Shown here: positions 49,953 through 58,721 of the stretch, in pieces
How positions within the stretch are numbered: position 1 is the first letter of the stretch
How the letters are laid out: the number at the start of each line of letters is the position of its first letter
From: Lachnospiraceae bacterium UBA3850
GTDB lineage: Bacteria; Bacillota; Clostridia; Lachnospirales; Lachnospiraceae
Direction of reading: 5' to 3'
DNA: 64,000 nucleotides
NCBI GenBank assembly: GCA_002392655.1
Contig: DGHK01000019.1
Span: 1-64,000 of the forward strand
Position numbers and translations under genes: made by a program
The notes under the pieces: model-generated
Databases searched by the model: none
Told to the model about the DNA's origin: nothing
What the model saw: the letters and a program-made list of their open reading frames with translations, nothing else

Positions 49953-52343
49953 TTAAATTCCTTCTATATCAAATCCATCAGGAGAAAAGGCACCAAATTC
50001 AAATCCGTCTTCAGAGAACGCCTCCGGTCCGAACTCCTCCTGCATAAATTCCCTCATATCATCCTCTGCAAAAAGAGCCTTCATCTCTTCTCTTCCGGCC
50101 ACCTCATCCAACTCCAGAAGTCTATCCTTGAATCCGGTATATCTCCTCTGTTCTGTTGTATTATCAATCATCTCATTTACTTTTCCGAGATTTCCAACCA
50201 AAACCACCATCCTGACCGCTCTGGTTACTGCGGTATATATAAGATTTCTATTGAGCAGCTTTCTTGGGCCGGAAAAAAGCGGTATCACAACAGCCGGATA
50301 CTCAGACCCCTGAGACTTATGAATAGTTATGGCAAATGCGTGTTCCAGCTCATCGAGCTGTGAATACTCATACACTGCCACCCTTCCGTCGTCAAATGTA
50401 ACTGTTACTTCTTCATCGAAATCATTAATCTCAGTTATTATGCCCATATCTCCATTGAAGACACCTACACCCTGATCCAGTATTCCACTTCTGAACTGTC
50501 CACTGAATATCTTCCACTCTATCTTGTAGTTATTCTTCGTCTGCATGATTTTGTCACCCTCTCGAAGAATCACTCCGTTTCTTTCCTTCTCCCTTTTATC
50601 AGGAGATGGGGGATTGATAGAGACCTGAAGCTTTTTATTCAACTCCTCTACTCCGAGATCATAATGTCTGGTTGGTGTAAGCACCTCTATATCCATTGGC
50701 GATATTCCGAGATACTTTGGCAGATTGTTTGTCACAAGCTCGCTGATTTCCTTGGATATCTCATACGAATTCCTTCGCGGAATGAAGAAGAAATCACTCG
50801 ATTTATTATTTATCTCCAGATGAACGCCGTTTTTAATCTTGTGTGCATTCTCTACAATGAAGCTGTCATCTGACTGCCTGAATATATGATCCAAAACAGT
50901 GACCGGAAAGCAGCCGCTGTCTATTATGTCATGAAGTACATTTCCTGCTCCAACCGGTGGGAGCTGATCAGTATCTCCCACAAGAACGAGTCTTGTTCCC
51001 TCAGGAATAGCCTTGAGAAGTGCCAGGAACAGAAATGAATCCACCATCGATGCTTCATCGATTATCACAGCATTACACTCCAGTGGGCACTGATCATTTC
51101 TGTTGAATCTAAGTATTGACTTCTCGCCATTCGAATCAGGCTCGCCGGAAAATTCCAGCAATCTGTGTATGGTCTGTGCCTTGTAGCCAGTCGATTCTGT
51201 GATTCTCTTTGCAGCTCTTCCTGTCGGTGCTGCGAGCAATACTACATCGGCCTGATACTCAAAATACTTTATGATTGCATTTATGATAGTTGTCTTACCT
51301 GTTCCCGGACCACCTGTAATAACTGATACTCCGGAGCTTACAGCCAGGATAACCGCCTCCCTCTGTTCAGGTGCAAGCTCTATCTTCTCTTCCTTTTCAA
51401 CTCTTTCTATTGCCTCTTCTATTTCTTCCCTTATCGTATCGTGCTCAAACCTAAGTCCCATAAGCCTCTTTGCACTCTCTATTTCCATACGGTAGTTCCA
51501 GTAGGAGTACACCACCGTCTTATCATCAATCTCCTTTAACACGACTCTTCTGGCTATATTCATGTCCAGAAGCTGATCGTGAAGCCTATCCTCAAATTCT
51601 TCATACGAAGTATCAGGGCTCAGTAGCTCATATGCCTTCTGTATCAGCATATTTTCCGGCAGATACATATGTCCCAGACTCATAGACTGATTCAGTATAT
51701 ATATAACTGCTGACTGTATACGAAACTCCGAATCGGGTGACACTCCTGACTGTACTGCGATTCCATCCACCATCTTGAATCCTACTCCCGATACCCTGTC
51801 TGCAATCATATAAGGATTAGTTTCGATTATTTTGTAAACATTTTCACCAAATTCCTTGTATATCTTCATCGCCAGATTAACGGTGATTCCATACTTTGAA
51901 AGCTTCATGATAACATTTCTGTAAGCCCTGTTTTCACTGTAGCTTACCGCTATCTTGCTTGCCATCCTCTCGGATATACCTCTTATCTCAGCGAGTCTTT
52001 CCGGTTCCTCATCTACTATCCGGAGTGTATCATCTCCAAACTTTTTCACTATTCTTTTTGCCAGTGCCTCACCCACGCCCTTTATCACACCCGAAGACAG
52101 GAATCTCAGCACTCCTTCAGTATCATCAGGCATGCTGAGCTCAGCTGTGTTAATCTTGAATTGTATATCGTACTGAGGATGATGCACATATTCTCCGTCA
52201 GCCTGAATAAACATCCCCTCAGCAATTCCGGGCACGTTTCCGACAAAGACCTCATCACCCTCAGGTCCTTCAACAAGGAAAACCGCATACCCGTTTTCCT
52301 CATTCTGATATATGATTTTGTTTATATATCCTTCCTGAACCAT
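49953..52343 (-). CDS. recD2: RecD2-type DNA helicase
   Basis: 796 residues. N-terminal domain with helix-hairpin-helix repeats (GVIKGVGEALAKRIVKKFG, IRGISERMASKIA), P-loop GGPGTGKTTIINAI, Walker B AVIIDEASMVDSFL, motif VGDTDQLPPVGAG and the C-terminal HAFAITIHKSQGSEYPAVVI. A RecBC-independent SF1B 5'-3' helicase linked to DNA repair. An acidic tail ends the protein. Confidence 0.95.
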   Translation of the reverse strand: MVQEGYINKIIYQNEENGYAVFLVEGPEGDEVFVGNVPGIAEGMFIQADGEYVHHPQYDIQFKINTAELSMPDDTEGVLRFLSSGVIKGVGEALAKRIVKKFGDDTLRIVDEEPERLAEIRGISERMASKIAVSYSENRAYRNVIMKLSKYGITVNLAMKIYKEFGENVYKIIETNPYMIADRVSGVGFKMVDGIAVQSGVSPDSEFRIQSAVIYILNQSMSLGHMYLPENMLIQKAYELLSPDTSYEEFEDRLHDQLLDMNIARRVVLKEIDDKTVVYSYWNYRMEIESAKRLMGLRFEHDTIREEIEEAIERVEKEEKIELAPEQREAVILAVSSGVSVITGGPGTGKTTIINAIIKYFEYQADVVLLAAPTGRAAKRITESTGYKAQTIHRLLEFSGEPDSNGEKSILRFNRNDQCPLECNAVIIDEASMVDSFLFLALLKAIPEGTRLVLVGDTDQLPPVGAGNVLHDIIDSGCFPVTVLDHIFRQSDDSFIVENAHKIKNGVHLEINNKSSDFFFIPRRNSYEISKEISELVTNNLPKYLGISPMDIEVLTPTRHYDLGVEELNKKLQVSINPPSPDKREKERNGVILREGDKIMQTKNNYKIEWKIFSGQFRSGILDQGVGVFNGDMGIITEINDFDEEVTVTFDDGRVAVYEYSQLDELEHAFAITIHKSQGSEYPAVVIPLFSGPRKLLNRNLIYTAVTRAVRMVVLVGNLGKVNEMIDNTTEQRRYTGFKDRLLELDEVAGREEMKALFAEDDMREFMQEEFGPEAFSEDGFEFGAFSPDGFDIEGI

Positions 52344-52402
52344 ATCACACTCACTTGTTATTCTATAACACCAGCCGACCTGTCCTTTTTGTCATAATGT
52401 CA

Positions 52403-52440
52403 ACATAGGTGTCACAGGTTCTTCAACCTATGACACCTAT
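52403..52440 (-). terminator. Hairpin downstream of mreB
   Basis: ATAGGTGTCACAGGTT and AACCTATGACACCTAT arms with a CTTC loop, between mreB and recD2 on the minus strand. There is no clear T-run, so termination is uncertain; it could also be an attenuator or processing site. Confidence 0.55.
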
Positions 52441-52464
52441 TATTTTCCGATAACTCTTTTCAGA

Positions 52465-53457
52465 TTAATCCTCCTGATCTGCCAGGAAGTCTATATACTT
52501 TCCTGTTCCGACAGCCACAACAGACATCGGATCCTCTGCAGTAACAGTAGTGATACCTGTCTTCTCCTCTATAAGCTGTTCCAGTCCGTGAAGCAGTGCG
52601 CCTCCTCCTGTAAGAACTATACCTCTGTCAGAGATATCAGCCGCAAGCTCAGGCGGAGTCTTCTCCAGAACAGCATGTATAGCCTCTACAACCTGTGCAG
52701 CCGGTTCCCTGAGTGCTTCCTCAGTCTCATCAGATGTGATAGTAACTGTTTTCGGAAGTCCTGTCACCAGATTTCTTCCCCTTACATCCATAGAGATATT
52801 CTCAGGACGCTTATAGCTGGTTCCGATATTAATCTTTACCTCCTCAGCACTTCTTTCACCAATGAGAAGGTTATGTCTCTTTCTTATATACTTGATGATG
52901 GCATCATCAAAATCATTTCCAGCAACCTTTATGGATGATGTAACAACAGGACCACCCATAGATATAACAGCTACATCAGTAGTTCCACCACCGATATCAA
53001 CTATCATATTACCTACCGGTCTTACTATATCAATTCCTGCGCCTATTGCTGCAGCTATAGGCTCCTCAACGATATTAACATATCTTGCACCGGCATTATA
53101 TGTAGCTGTCTCAACCGCTCTCTTCTCAACCTCTGTAGCTCCTGACGGAACACAGATAGATATACGCGGCCTCCTTCCGAAGAGATTACGTCCTATCGCC
53201 TTCTTTATAAAGTACTTAAGCATCTCCTCAGCCTTAGTATAGTCTGAGATAACACCATGCTTAAGTGGTCTTATGGCGATCAGGTTACCCGGAGTTCTTC
53301 CAAGCATCAGACGTGCTTCCTCTCCGATTTCAACTATCTTCTCCGAATCTTTATCATAGGCGATAACTGTAGGCTCCTTCAGAACCACGCCTCTTCCCCT
53401 AACGTATACAAGAATACTCGTTGTACCAAGATCTATTCCTATATCCAGATTTGCCAT
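52465..53457 (-). CDS. mreB: Actin-like cell-shape protein MreB/Mbl
   Basis: 330 residues. ATP-binding motifs in order: DIGIDLGTTSILVYV, IVEEPIAAAIGAGI, NMIVDIGGGTTDVAVISMGG and GIVLTGGGALLHGLEQLI. Forms membrane-bound filaments that guide cell-wall synthesis. There is no mreC/mreD next to it, which fits Mbl-type paralogues. It follows the PAS/GAF-like gene by 14 bases, so the two are likely co-transcribed. Confidence 0.95.
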   Translation of the reverse strand: MANLDIGIDLGTTSILVYVRGRGVVLKEPTVIAYDKDSEKIVEIGEEARLMLGRTPGNLIAIRPLKHGVISDYTKAEEMLKYFIKKAIGRNLFGRRPRISICVPSGATEVEKRAVETATYNAGARYVNIVEEPIAAAIGAGIDIVRPVGNMIVDIGGGTTDVAVISMGGPVVTSSIKVAGNDFDDAIIKYIRKRHNLLIGERSAEEVKINIGTSYKRPENISMDVRGRNLVTGLPKTVTITSDETEEALREPAAQVVEAIHAVLEKTPPELAADISDRGIVLTGGGALLHGLEQLIEEKTGITTVTAEDPMSVVAVGTGKYIDFLADQED

Positions 53458-53471
53458 TTATTCTTCCTCTC

Positions 53472-55220
53472 TTACTCCGGATTAATAACCAGTACAGATG
53501 CTATCTCATCATCCTTCCATGCGAGATAATGCTCTGTAACGTCGTATATTCCATCCAGCTTATCTATATATCTCTTATACTTAGCTGTCTTGAAATATAG
53601 CGCATCCTTATTAGTCATATCCAGACCTTCATACTCTTCATTCAGACTCGGAATTATTCCGAAACTGTTCTGTCCCACTATATCGTATCCCAGCTTCAAT
53701 TTCAATGAAGGATTTGTATAAATTACGCGTCCACTTTCAACATCTCGCACAAGAATCATTGCCGAAATACTTTCAAATATATTCATTACAACCTTTGAGG
53801 CATCCACCTTGGTCTTGAGCCTTTCCTCGATCATAAGATCGCGAGACATCATTTTGGTGATTTCCTTCGCAAAAGATATTTCCTCTTCGGTCCATATTCT
53901 CTCTTTTGAATTCTCTATAAATACAAGACGGCCATGGTATTCACCTGAAAGATAAAGCGGAAATACCATTACTGCTCTGGCGTTACCCTTAAATATCTGA
54001 ACTCTCATCTGGTTGGTCATATTCTTTTTATCTACAACCAGACCGCCTTCTCTGATCTTGTTCTGAAGCTCAACATCATAATGATCAGACTCCCAGTCAA
54101 ATGTCTCAACCGCCTCATCACTCTTACCGTTCTTTGCCCAATAATCAATCAGCTTATAATAACCCGGTCTCTCATCATCAATCGCAAAATAAGCAATAAA
54201 ATCAACATCCATCAGAGTTCCAACATTCTGATAAACATTTTCAAGGTTGGACCTGTCACCATCAGCTATTATTTTCAGAATATTTTCAGTAAGCTCTTTA
54301 GCGTTTCTCTCAAACTCAAGCTCAGTCTTTATATTTTCCTCTTCCTCATTTATAACACTTCTGACATAAAGGCTTGTAATAATGTCCGAAATACTTTCAG
54401 CTGTTTTAGAAATACTGTCAAATGCCTTAAAAAGCTTCTGATTCTGATTCTTATTATGAGCATACACAATCCACGCCGCTGTAAAACGCCCATCCTTGAA
54501 AACAGGTGCCGCTATAAAACGACTATCCGGATTACCATCGTCAATCTCCGAATAAATAGCCTGTTTCGAATCAACTATACACCCAACAACATCACCGTAA
54601 AGCTCCTTATTGTCAGGATTCACTACCATCTCATAAAACTCGCCAAGATAAGGCGTAGGTCCGGTAGGAGGAACAAGTATATGACCATTTATATCCAGAA
54701 CTACACTGTATAACTCACACACATTGGCAAAGCTGTTAAACAGATCATCGATATGTTTTTCAGCAAGGAACTCAGGTGTGATATTACCCTCTGTATCAGA
54801 ATTATCAGGTGCACTTTCAACAGTAGGCTCAGTATAGTCAGGTTTATTTATCTCTCTTATAACAAACTCAAGATACTTAAGCCCATCCTTTTCAGGCAAA
54901 TGTATGATATCGACATTTACATTTCTGACCTGTCCGTCGTCCCCGATATTTCTGACCTCATAGGAAAAATTCTTAGACTCCGAAAGTGACATAGTAACAG
55001 CTTCATTAAAGCGCTGTCTATCATCAGGATGAACATAATCATCAATAAGTCTGTATCCCTGCTTCAAAGCCTCTGGATTAATCCCGAGAGAAGAAGCATT
55101 TGAGGATATATATTCAAGTCTCTTTCTGTTCAAGGAAGCAGACATAGAAATAGAAGTCACAACAATAACAAGCCCGGTTTTTTCCAGAGCAGTCTGTATG
55201 ATATCCAGCTCATTTAACAT
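53472..55220 (-). CDS. PAS/GAF-like multi-domain sensor without output domain
   Basis: 582 residues, no membrane helix. Region ~1-130 looks like a PAS domain (VHPDDRQRFNEAVTMSLSES, YEVRNIGDDGQVRNVNVDII). Residues ~170-280 look like a ligand-binding domain (YSVVLDINGHILVPPTGP, RFIAAPVFKDGRFTAAWIV). Residues ~320-460 are GAF-like (LMDVDFIAYFAIDDERPGYY, ARAVMVFPLYLSGEYHGRLVF). A final PAS-like part (ISAMILVRDVESGRVIYTN) ends the protein. No GGDEF, EAL, HD, kinase or DNA-binding motif follows. It is 14 bases upstream of mreB, so it may feed a signal to the shape machinery or be a broken regulator. Confidence 0.72.
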   Translation of the reverse strand: MLNELDIIQTALEKTGLVIVVTSISMSASLNRKRLEYISSNASSLGINPEALKQGYRLIDDYVHPDDRQRFNEAVTMSLSESKNFSYEVRNIGDDGQVRNVNVDIIHLPEKDGLKYLEFVIREINKPDYTEPTVESAPDNSDTEGNITPEFLAEKHIDDLFNSFANVCELYSVVLDINGHILVPPTGPTPYLGEFYEMVVNPDNKELYGDVVGCIVDSKQAIYSEIDDGNPDSRFIAAPVFKDGRFTAAWIVYAHNKNQNQKLFKAFDSISKTAESISDIITSLYVRSVINEEEENIKTELEFERNAKELTENILKIIADGDRSNLENVYQNVGTLMDVDFIAYFAIDDERPGYYKLIDYWAKNGKSDEAVETFDWESDHYDVELQNKIREGGLVVDKKNMTNQMRVQIFKGNARAVMVFPLYLSGEYHGRLVFIENSKERIWTEEEISFAKEITKMMSRDLMIEERLKTKVDASKVVMNIFESISAMILVRDVESGRVIYTNPSLKLKLGYDIVGQNSFGIIPSLNEEYEGLDMTNKDALYFKTAKYKRYIDKLDGIYDVTEHYLAWKDDEIASVLVINPE

Positions 55221-55260
55221 AGTCCCCTCCTCCTTTTCAGAAACTTAGCACTAAATAAAT

Positions 55261-55288
55261 CGGGTAGTCGGAATCACCCAGCTACCCG
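55261..55288 (-). terminator. Hairpin between the coiled-coil gene and the PAS/GAF gene
   Basis: CGGGTAG and CTACCCG arms, followed on the minus strand by ATTTATTTAG. Probably a partial terminator. Confidence 0.6.
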
Positions 55289-55297
55289 AAATCATAA

Positions 55298-56203
55298 TCA
55301 GTCTTCAGCCGCTTCAGCCGCCGGCTTCATATCAGAAAAAGCGCTGTCAGTAATCTGCTTAGTTTTGTTAACTGCTGCATTCACATCTGTAAGTGCTGTT
55401 TGAAGCTGAGCCATAAATCCGCTGATTGAATCAAACTCTCTCTTAACGATAGCTCTATTCTGACGGATCTCATCTCTTGATTCAGCCTTGGCCTTGTCAC
55501 ACTCACTGATAGTATCCTCTTTAAGTCTTGCACAAGCTGCCTCAGTCTGTGACTTAAGATTCTCACAAGCAGTCTCAGTCTGTGACTTCATATTCTCACA
55601 TCTGACTCTTGTTTCCTCTGAAAGCTTATCTGTCTCTTCCTTTGTCTGTCTCTTCAGGCTGTCGCACTCAGCATAGGTTGTTTCCTTCTGCTCCTGACAA
55701 CTACTCTGTGTCTCTGAAAGAAGTCTGTCACACTCTGACTCTGTAGCAGTCTTGAGCTGCTCGCAGCGTGCGGTAGTCTCCTCTATCATTGATTTACACT
55801 GAGCTGTAGTCTCAGCAGTTTTAGCCTCACACTCTTCCTTTGTCTTGGTAGTAAGAGCGTCTGCTGACTCTCTTGCTGACAAAAGTGTTCTTGATATTGA
55901 CTCGTATCTTGAAGCAGATTCCATCTCTCTGGTCTTGTAACCTTCGAGATCCTTCTTCAGCTGCTCTATTTCAGTCTGAAGCTGTTCATTTACAGTCCTC
56001 AGATCATCTATAGTACTCTTTGACTCAGTCATATTGGCTTCTCTCATCTGCTGTAAGCCTTTAACAGCTTCGCTAAGCTTAGTAGCGTCGTCCTTTAGTT
56101 TTGTAATCTCGTCCTCATATTTCTTCTTCTGCTCCAGAACATACTTCTCTGTAGCACCCTTGTCATATCCACCAAAGGACACTGTTTTGATCTCTAATGC
56201 CAT
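55298..56203 (-). CDS. DivIVA-like coiled-coil protein with an 11-residue cysteine ladder
   Basis: 301 residues, almost all coiled coil. The N-terminus (VSFGGYDKGATEKYVLEQKK) resembles the DivIVA membrane-targeting region (FxxxGYDxxxVxxFL). Residues ~121-246 form twelve 11-residue units that mostly begin with Thr; Cys occupies the fifth position at 125, 136, 147, 158, 169, 180, 202, 213, 224 and 235, and Thr replaces it at 191. Such strict 11-residue spacing places the Cys on one stripe of the helix. No helix crosses the membrane. Function unknown; likely a cytoskeletal or scaffold protein. The neighbour mreB supports a morphology role. Confidence 0.82.
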   Translation of the reverse strand: MALEIKTVSFGGYDKGATEKYVLEQKKKYEDEITKLKDDATKLSEAVKGLQQMREANMTESKSTIDDLRTVNEQLQTEIEQLKKDLEGYKTREMESASRYESISRTLLSARESADALTTKTKEECEAKTAETTAQCKSMIEETTARCEQLKTATESECDRLLSETQSSCQEQKETTYAECDSLKRQTKEETDKLSEETRVRCENMKSQTETACENLKSQTEAACARLKEDTISECDKAKAESRDEIRQNRAIVKREFDSISGFMAQLQTALTDVNAAVNKTKQITDSAFSDMKPAAEAAED

Positions 56204-56307
56204 AACTGACTACCCCTTTCACTAAAAAAATCCTAAACTGTAGTATAGCACACGCACCGTTTTAATGCACGCATTTTCCGTATGAATTTGACTGTTTTTT
56301 AATCTAT

Positions 56308-58125
56308 TTACTCTACCGTAACTGACTTAGCCAGATTACGTGGTTTATCTACATCAAGCCCCTTTGCATCCGATGTATAATAAGCAATAAGCTGAAGTAC
56401 AACAGCTGTCGCAAATACACCAAATACACTGTCAACCTTAGGTATGTATATCTGCTGATCACATACCTCTGAGCTCTCAGTCTTACCTTCGTTTGTTACC
56501 AGGATCACATATGCACCACGTGACTTAACCTCACGTACATTTGATATAACCTTCGAATAAACATGCTCCTCTGTAGCGATTGCTATAACCGGTACCTGCT
56601 CTGATATAAGCGCTATAGTTCCGTGCTTCAGTTCTCCAGCAGCATAGGCTTCAGAATGTATATATGAAATCTCCTTCAGCTTAAGTGATGCTTCGAGACT
56701 GAGTGTATAATCAATTCCACGTCCTATGTAGAAAACATCAGGAGCTGTCTTGATATGGTTTGCGATGCCTCTTATCTCATCAGACGCTTTAATTGTCTTC
56801 TGCATCAGCTCACCGACTCCTGAAAGCTTATCCATAAACTGCTTTGTCTCTTCCTCTGTCAGAACACCTCTGACATATCCCAGTCTTGCAGCGAGTATAT
56901 ACATGGCTGCTATCTGAACTGTATATGCCTTTGTACTTGCAACGGCTATCTCCGGACCTGCATGTGTATAAAGTACATAGTCGCTTTCACGAGCTATAGT
57001 TGAACCCTTTACATTTACTACTGAAAGCACCTTGCTGCCCTTCTGTTTTGAAAGCCTGAGTGCTTCAAGCGTATCAATGGTTTCACCTGACTGAGATACA
57101 ACGATAGTAAGTGTTTTCTCATCTATGATCGGATCCTTATATCTGAACTCTGATGCAATCTCAACTGTTACAGGTATACGAAGCTTAGATTCGATGATCG
57201 ACTTTCCGACCATACCCGCATGCATAGCCGTACCGCACGCAACTATAACTATATCCTTCAGATTCTTCAGAAGATCATCATCGATTCCATCATCCTCCAG
57301 ATATGGAAGTCCGTCCTGAATTCTCGGAGCAACCGTTCTCTCTATTGCCTCAGGCTGTTCATTGATCTCCTTCAGCATGTAGTGTGGATATCCACCCTTT
57401 TGAGCAGAGGTTATATCCCAGTTAACCTCAAGTATCTCAGGCTCTACAGCACGACCCTTAAGGTCCTGAACCTCTATTCCACTCTCAGAAAGAGTAAGTA
57501 TATGATATTCAGGGACAACAAAGTACTTCTTTGAGAAGTTAATCACTGCAGTCAGATCAGATGCTATTATCGATCCACCCTCAAAAGAAGCTGCAACCAT
57601 AGGACTTACATTTCTTATTGCAAATATCTTGCCGGGCTGATCCTCAAACATAATGCATAGTGCAAAGGATCCCGCCAGCAGATTAACAACCTTCTTAATT
57701 GTTTTGTAAGGATTTCCCTCATAAAATTTATCCAGAAGTGCTGCAACAACCTCAGTATCCGTTTCGGACTTAAGTATATTCTTAAGTCCATATTCTGAGG
57801 TAAGCTCCTTATAGTTTTCAATAATTCCATTGTGGCATATGGTTACTGCCCCCTGATTATGCGGATGTGCATTTGTCTCTGTAACACCACCATGAGTTGC
57901 CCATCTGGTATGTCCTATACCACAAGTTGCATCTGTTTTTTCTTCCTCAGCAGCCTTTGCAAGCTCTTCAACCTTTCCAGTCTTTTTCTTAAGAAAAAAT
58001 CCGGTATTTGGATCAAGAACTGCTATTCCGGCACTGTCATAGCCTCTGTATTCCAGCTGCTTAAGTCCATTAATTAGTATATCCTTTGCAGGCTCACTGC
58101 CTGTATATCCAATTATTCCGCACAT
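56308..58125 (-). CDS. glmS: Glutamine--fructose-6-phosphate aminotransferase GlmS
   Basis: 605 residues from the ATG at 58123-58125, which puts the nucleophile Cys at position 2 after processing (MCGIIGYTG); the longer reading frame starting at 58308 would bury it. RBS AAAGGAG. The glutaminase domain shows HTRWATHGGVTETNAHPH, the two SIS isomerase domains show VACGTAMHAGMVGKS and SQSGETIDTLEAL, and GAYVILVTNEG; the end DKPRNLAKSVTVE is the family signature. It makes glucosamine-6-phosphate, the first amino sugar for peptidoglycan. A ribozyme in the 5' leader controls it. Confidence 0.97.
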   Translation of the reverse strand: MCGIIGYTGSEPAKDILINGLKQLEYRGYDSAGIAVLDPNTGFFLKKKTGKVEELAKAAEEEKTDATCGIGHTRWATHGGVTETNAHPHNQGAVTICHNGIIENYKELTSEYGLKNILKSETDTEVVAALLDKFYEGNPYKTIKKVVNLLAGSFALCIMFEDQPGKIFAIRNVSPMVAASFEGGSIIASDLTAVINFSKKYFVVPEYHILTLSESGIEVQDLKGRAVEPEILEVNWDITSAQKGGYPHYMLKEINEQPEAIERTVAPRIQDGLPYLEDDGIDDDLLKNLKDIVIVACGTAMHAGMVGKSIIESKLRIPVTVEIASEFRYKDPIIDEKTLTIVVSQSGETIDTLEALRLSKQKGSKVLSVVNVKGSTIARESDYVLYTHAGPEIAVASTKAYTVQIAAMYILAARLGYVRGVLTEEETKQFMDKLSGVGELMQKTIKASDEIRGIANHIKTAPDVFYIGRGIDYTLSLEASLKLKEISYIHSEAYAAGELKHGTIALISEQVPVIAIATEEHVYSKVISNVREVKSRGAYVILVTNEGKTESSEVCDQQIYIPKVDSVFGVFATAVVLQLIAYYTSDAKGLDVDKPRNLAKSVTVE

Positions 58126-58199
58126 ATTTTTTTCTCCTTTCGTGCACGCCATTATAATACCGGTTCCGTCATAATCCGCAGAACCATAAAAGTATCGCA

Positions 58200-58507
58200 C
58201 GCTTTGTATCCCTCTGTTCTGCAGTTGCCTGCAGTTTTTATGAATATAAATAACGAATGTGCTGTCCGAAGGAGCATCCGCCGAGTTTTTTCGAAAGAAA
58301 CAGGCCACCTATGGCACTACTTCTGACGTTTCGATAACTCCTTACCTCGTAGGTGCTCGATTATCAAACAAAAATTAAGCACAGTGTACGCAGCCTGCCC
58401 TTCAAGGCACCCATGTGCCTTAACGGTGCCGCTGCTTACTACGGAAAACTGCAAAGCAGTTTTCCTACTGTGCTCGATTATTACATAATCGAGCACTGTG
58501 GCGCTAA
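58200..58507 (-). promoter_or_regulatory. glmS ribozyme riboswitch with an expanded P1 region
   Basis: The core of the glucosamine-6-phosphate self-cleaving ribozyme is visible on the minus strand: AGCGCC with the cleavage site between 58505 (A) and 58504 (G); TACGAGGTAAGGAGTTATCGA (58331-58351); CTCGGCGGATGCTCCTTCGG (58266-58285); and a P4-type hairpin CTGCAGGCAACTGCAG followed by AACAGAGGG near 58205-58235. Between the cleavage site and GACGAGG-like core the P1 part is unusually long (~150 bases). It represses glmS when glucosamine-6-phosphate is high. Confidence 0.9.
58365..58481. repeat. Structured insertion inside the glmS ribozyme P1, flanked by 12-base direct repeats
   Basis: GTGCTCGATTAT occurs at 58353-58364 and again at 58470-58481; its complement is at 58485-58496. 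Both copies can pair with it. The 105 bases between the copies contain an outer AGCACAGT/ACTGTGCT stem, an AAGGCAC/GTGCCTT hairpin and a GGAAAACTGC/GCAGTTTTCC hairpin. Confidence 0.75.
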
Positions 58508-58642
58508 GCTTTTTAAGCTTTCCAAAGTTTTATCCTCCGACTTTATAAAACCTCGTCTATTATACCATAGCTAAAGTATTATAGGCAAACTGAGCTTCCA
58601 TTGCCGCGGTAAATATTTATTATACTTACCTGTATTAAGTGC

Positions 58643-58648
58643 TATAAT
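58643..58648 (+). promoter_or_regulatory. -10 box upstream of the SGNH hydrolase gene
   Basis: Perfect TATAAT at 58643-58648; the -35 candidate TTATAC lies 17 bases upstream. The start codon is 74 bases further on, with RBS AAAAAGGGG. Bases 58508-58620 hold nothing else I recognise. Confidence 0.45.
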
Positions 58649-58721
58649 AGTATGGAAACAGCAGGAAATACATAAGCTGTAAACTTAATCTTAATGAACT
58701 TAAAAAGGGGTTGCAGTAAAA

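Noticed and set aside
58126..58308. N-terminal extension of GlmS (MACFFRKN...)
   Set aside because: It would place the required catalytic Cys inside the protein and covers the glmS ribozyme 3' part; the ATG at 58125 has a good RBS.
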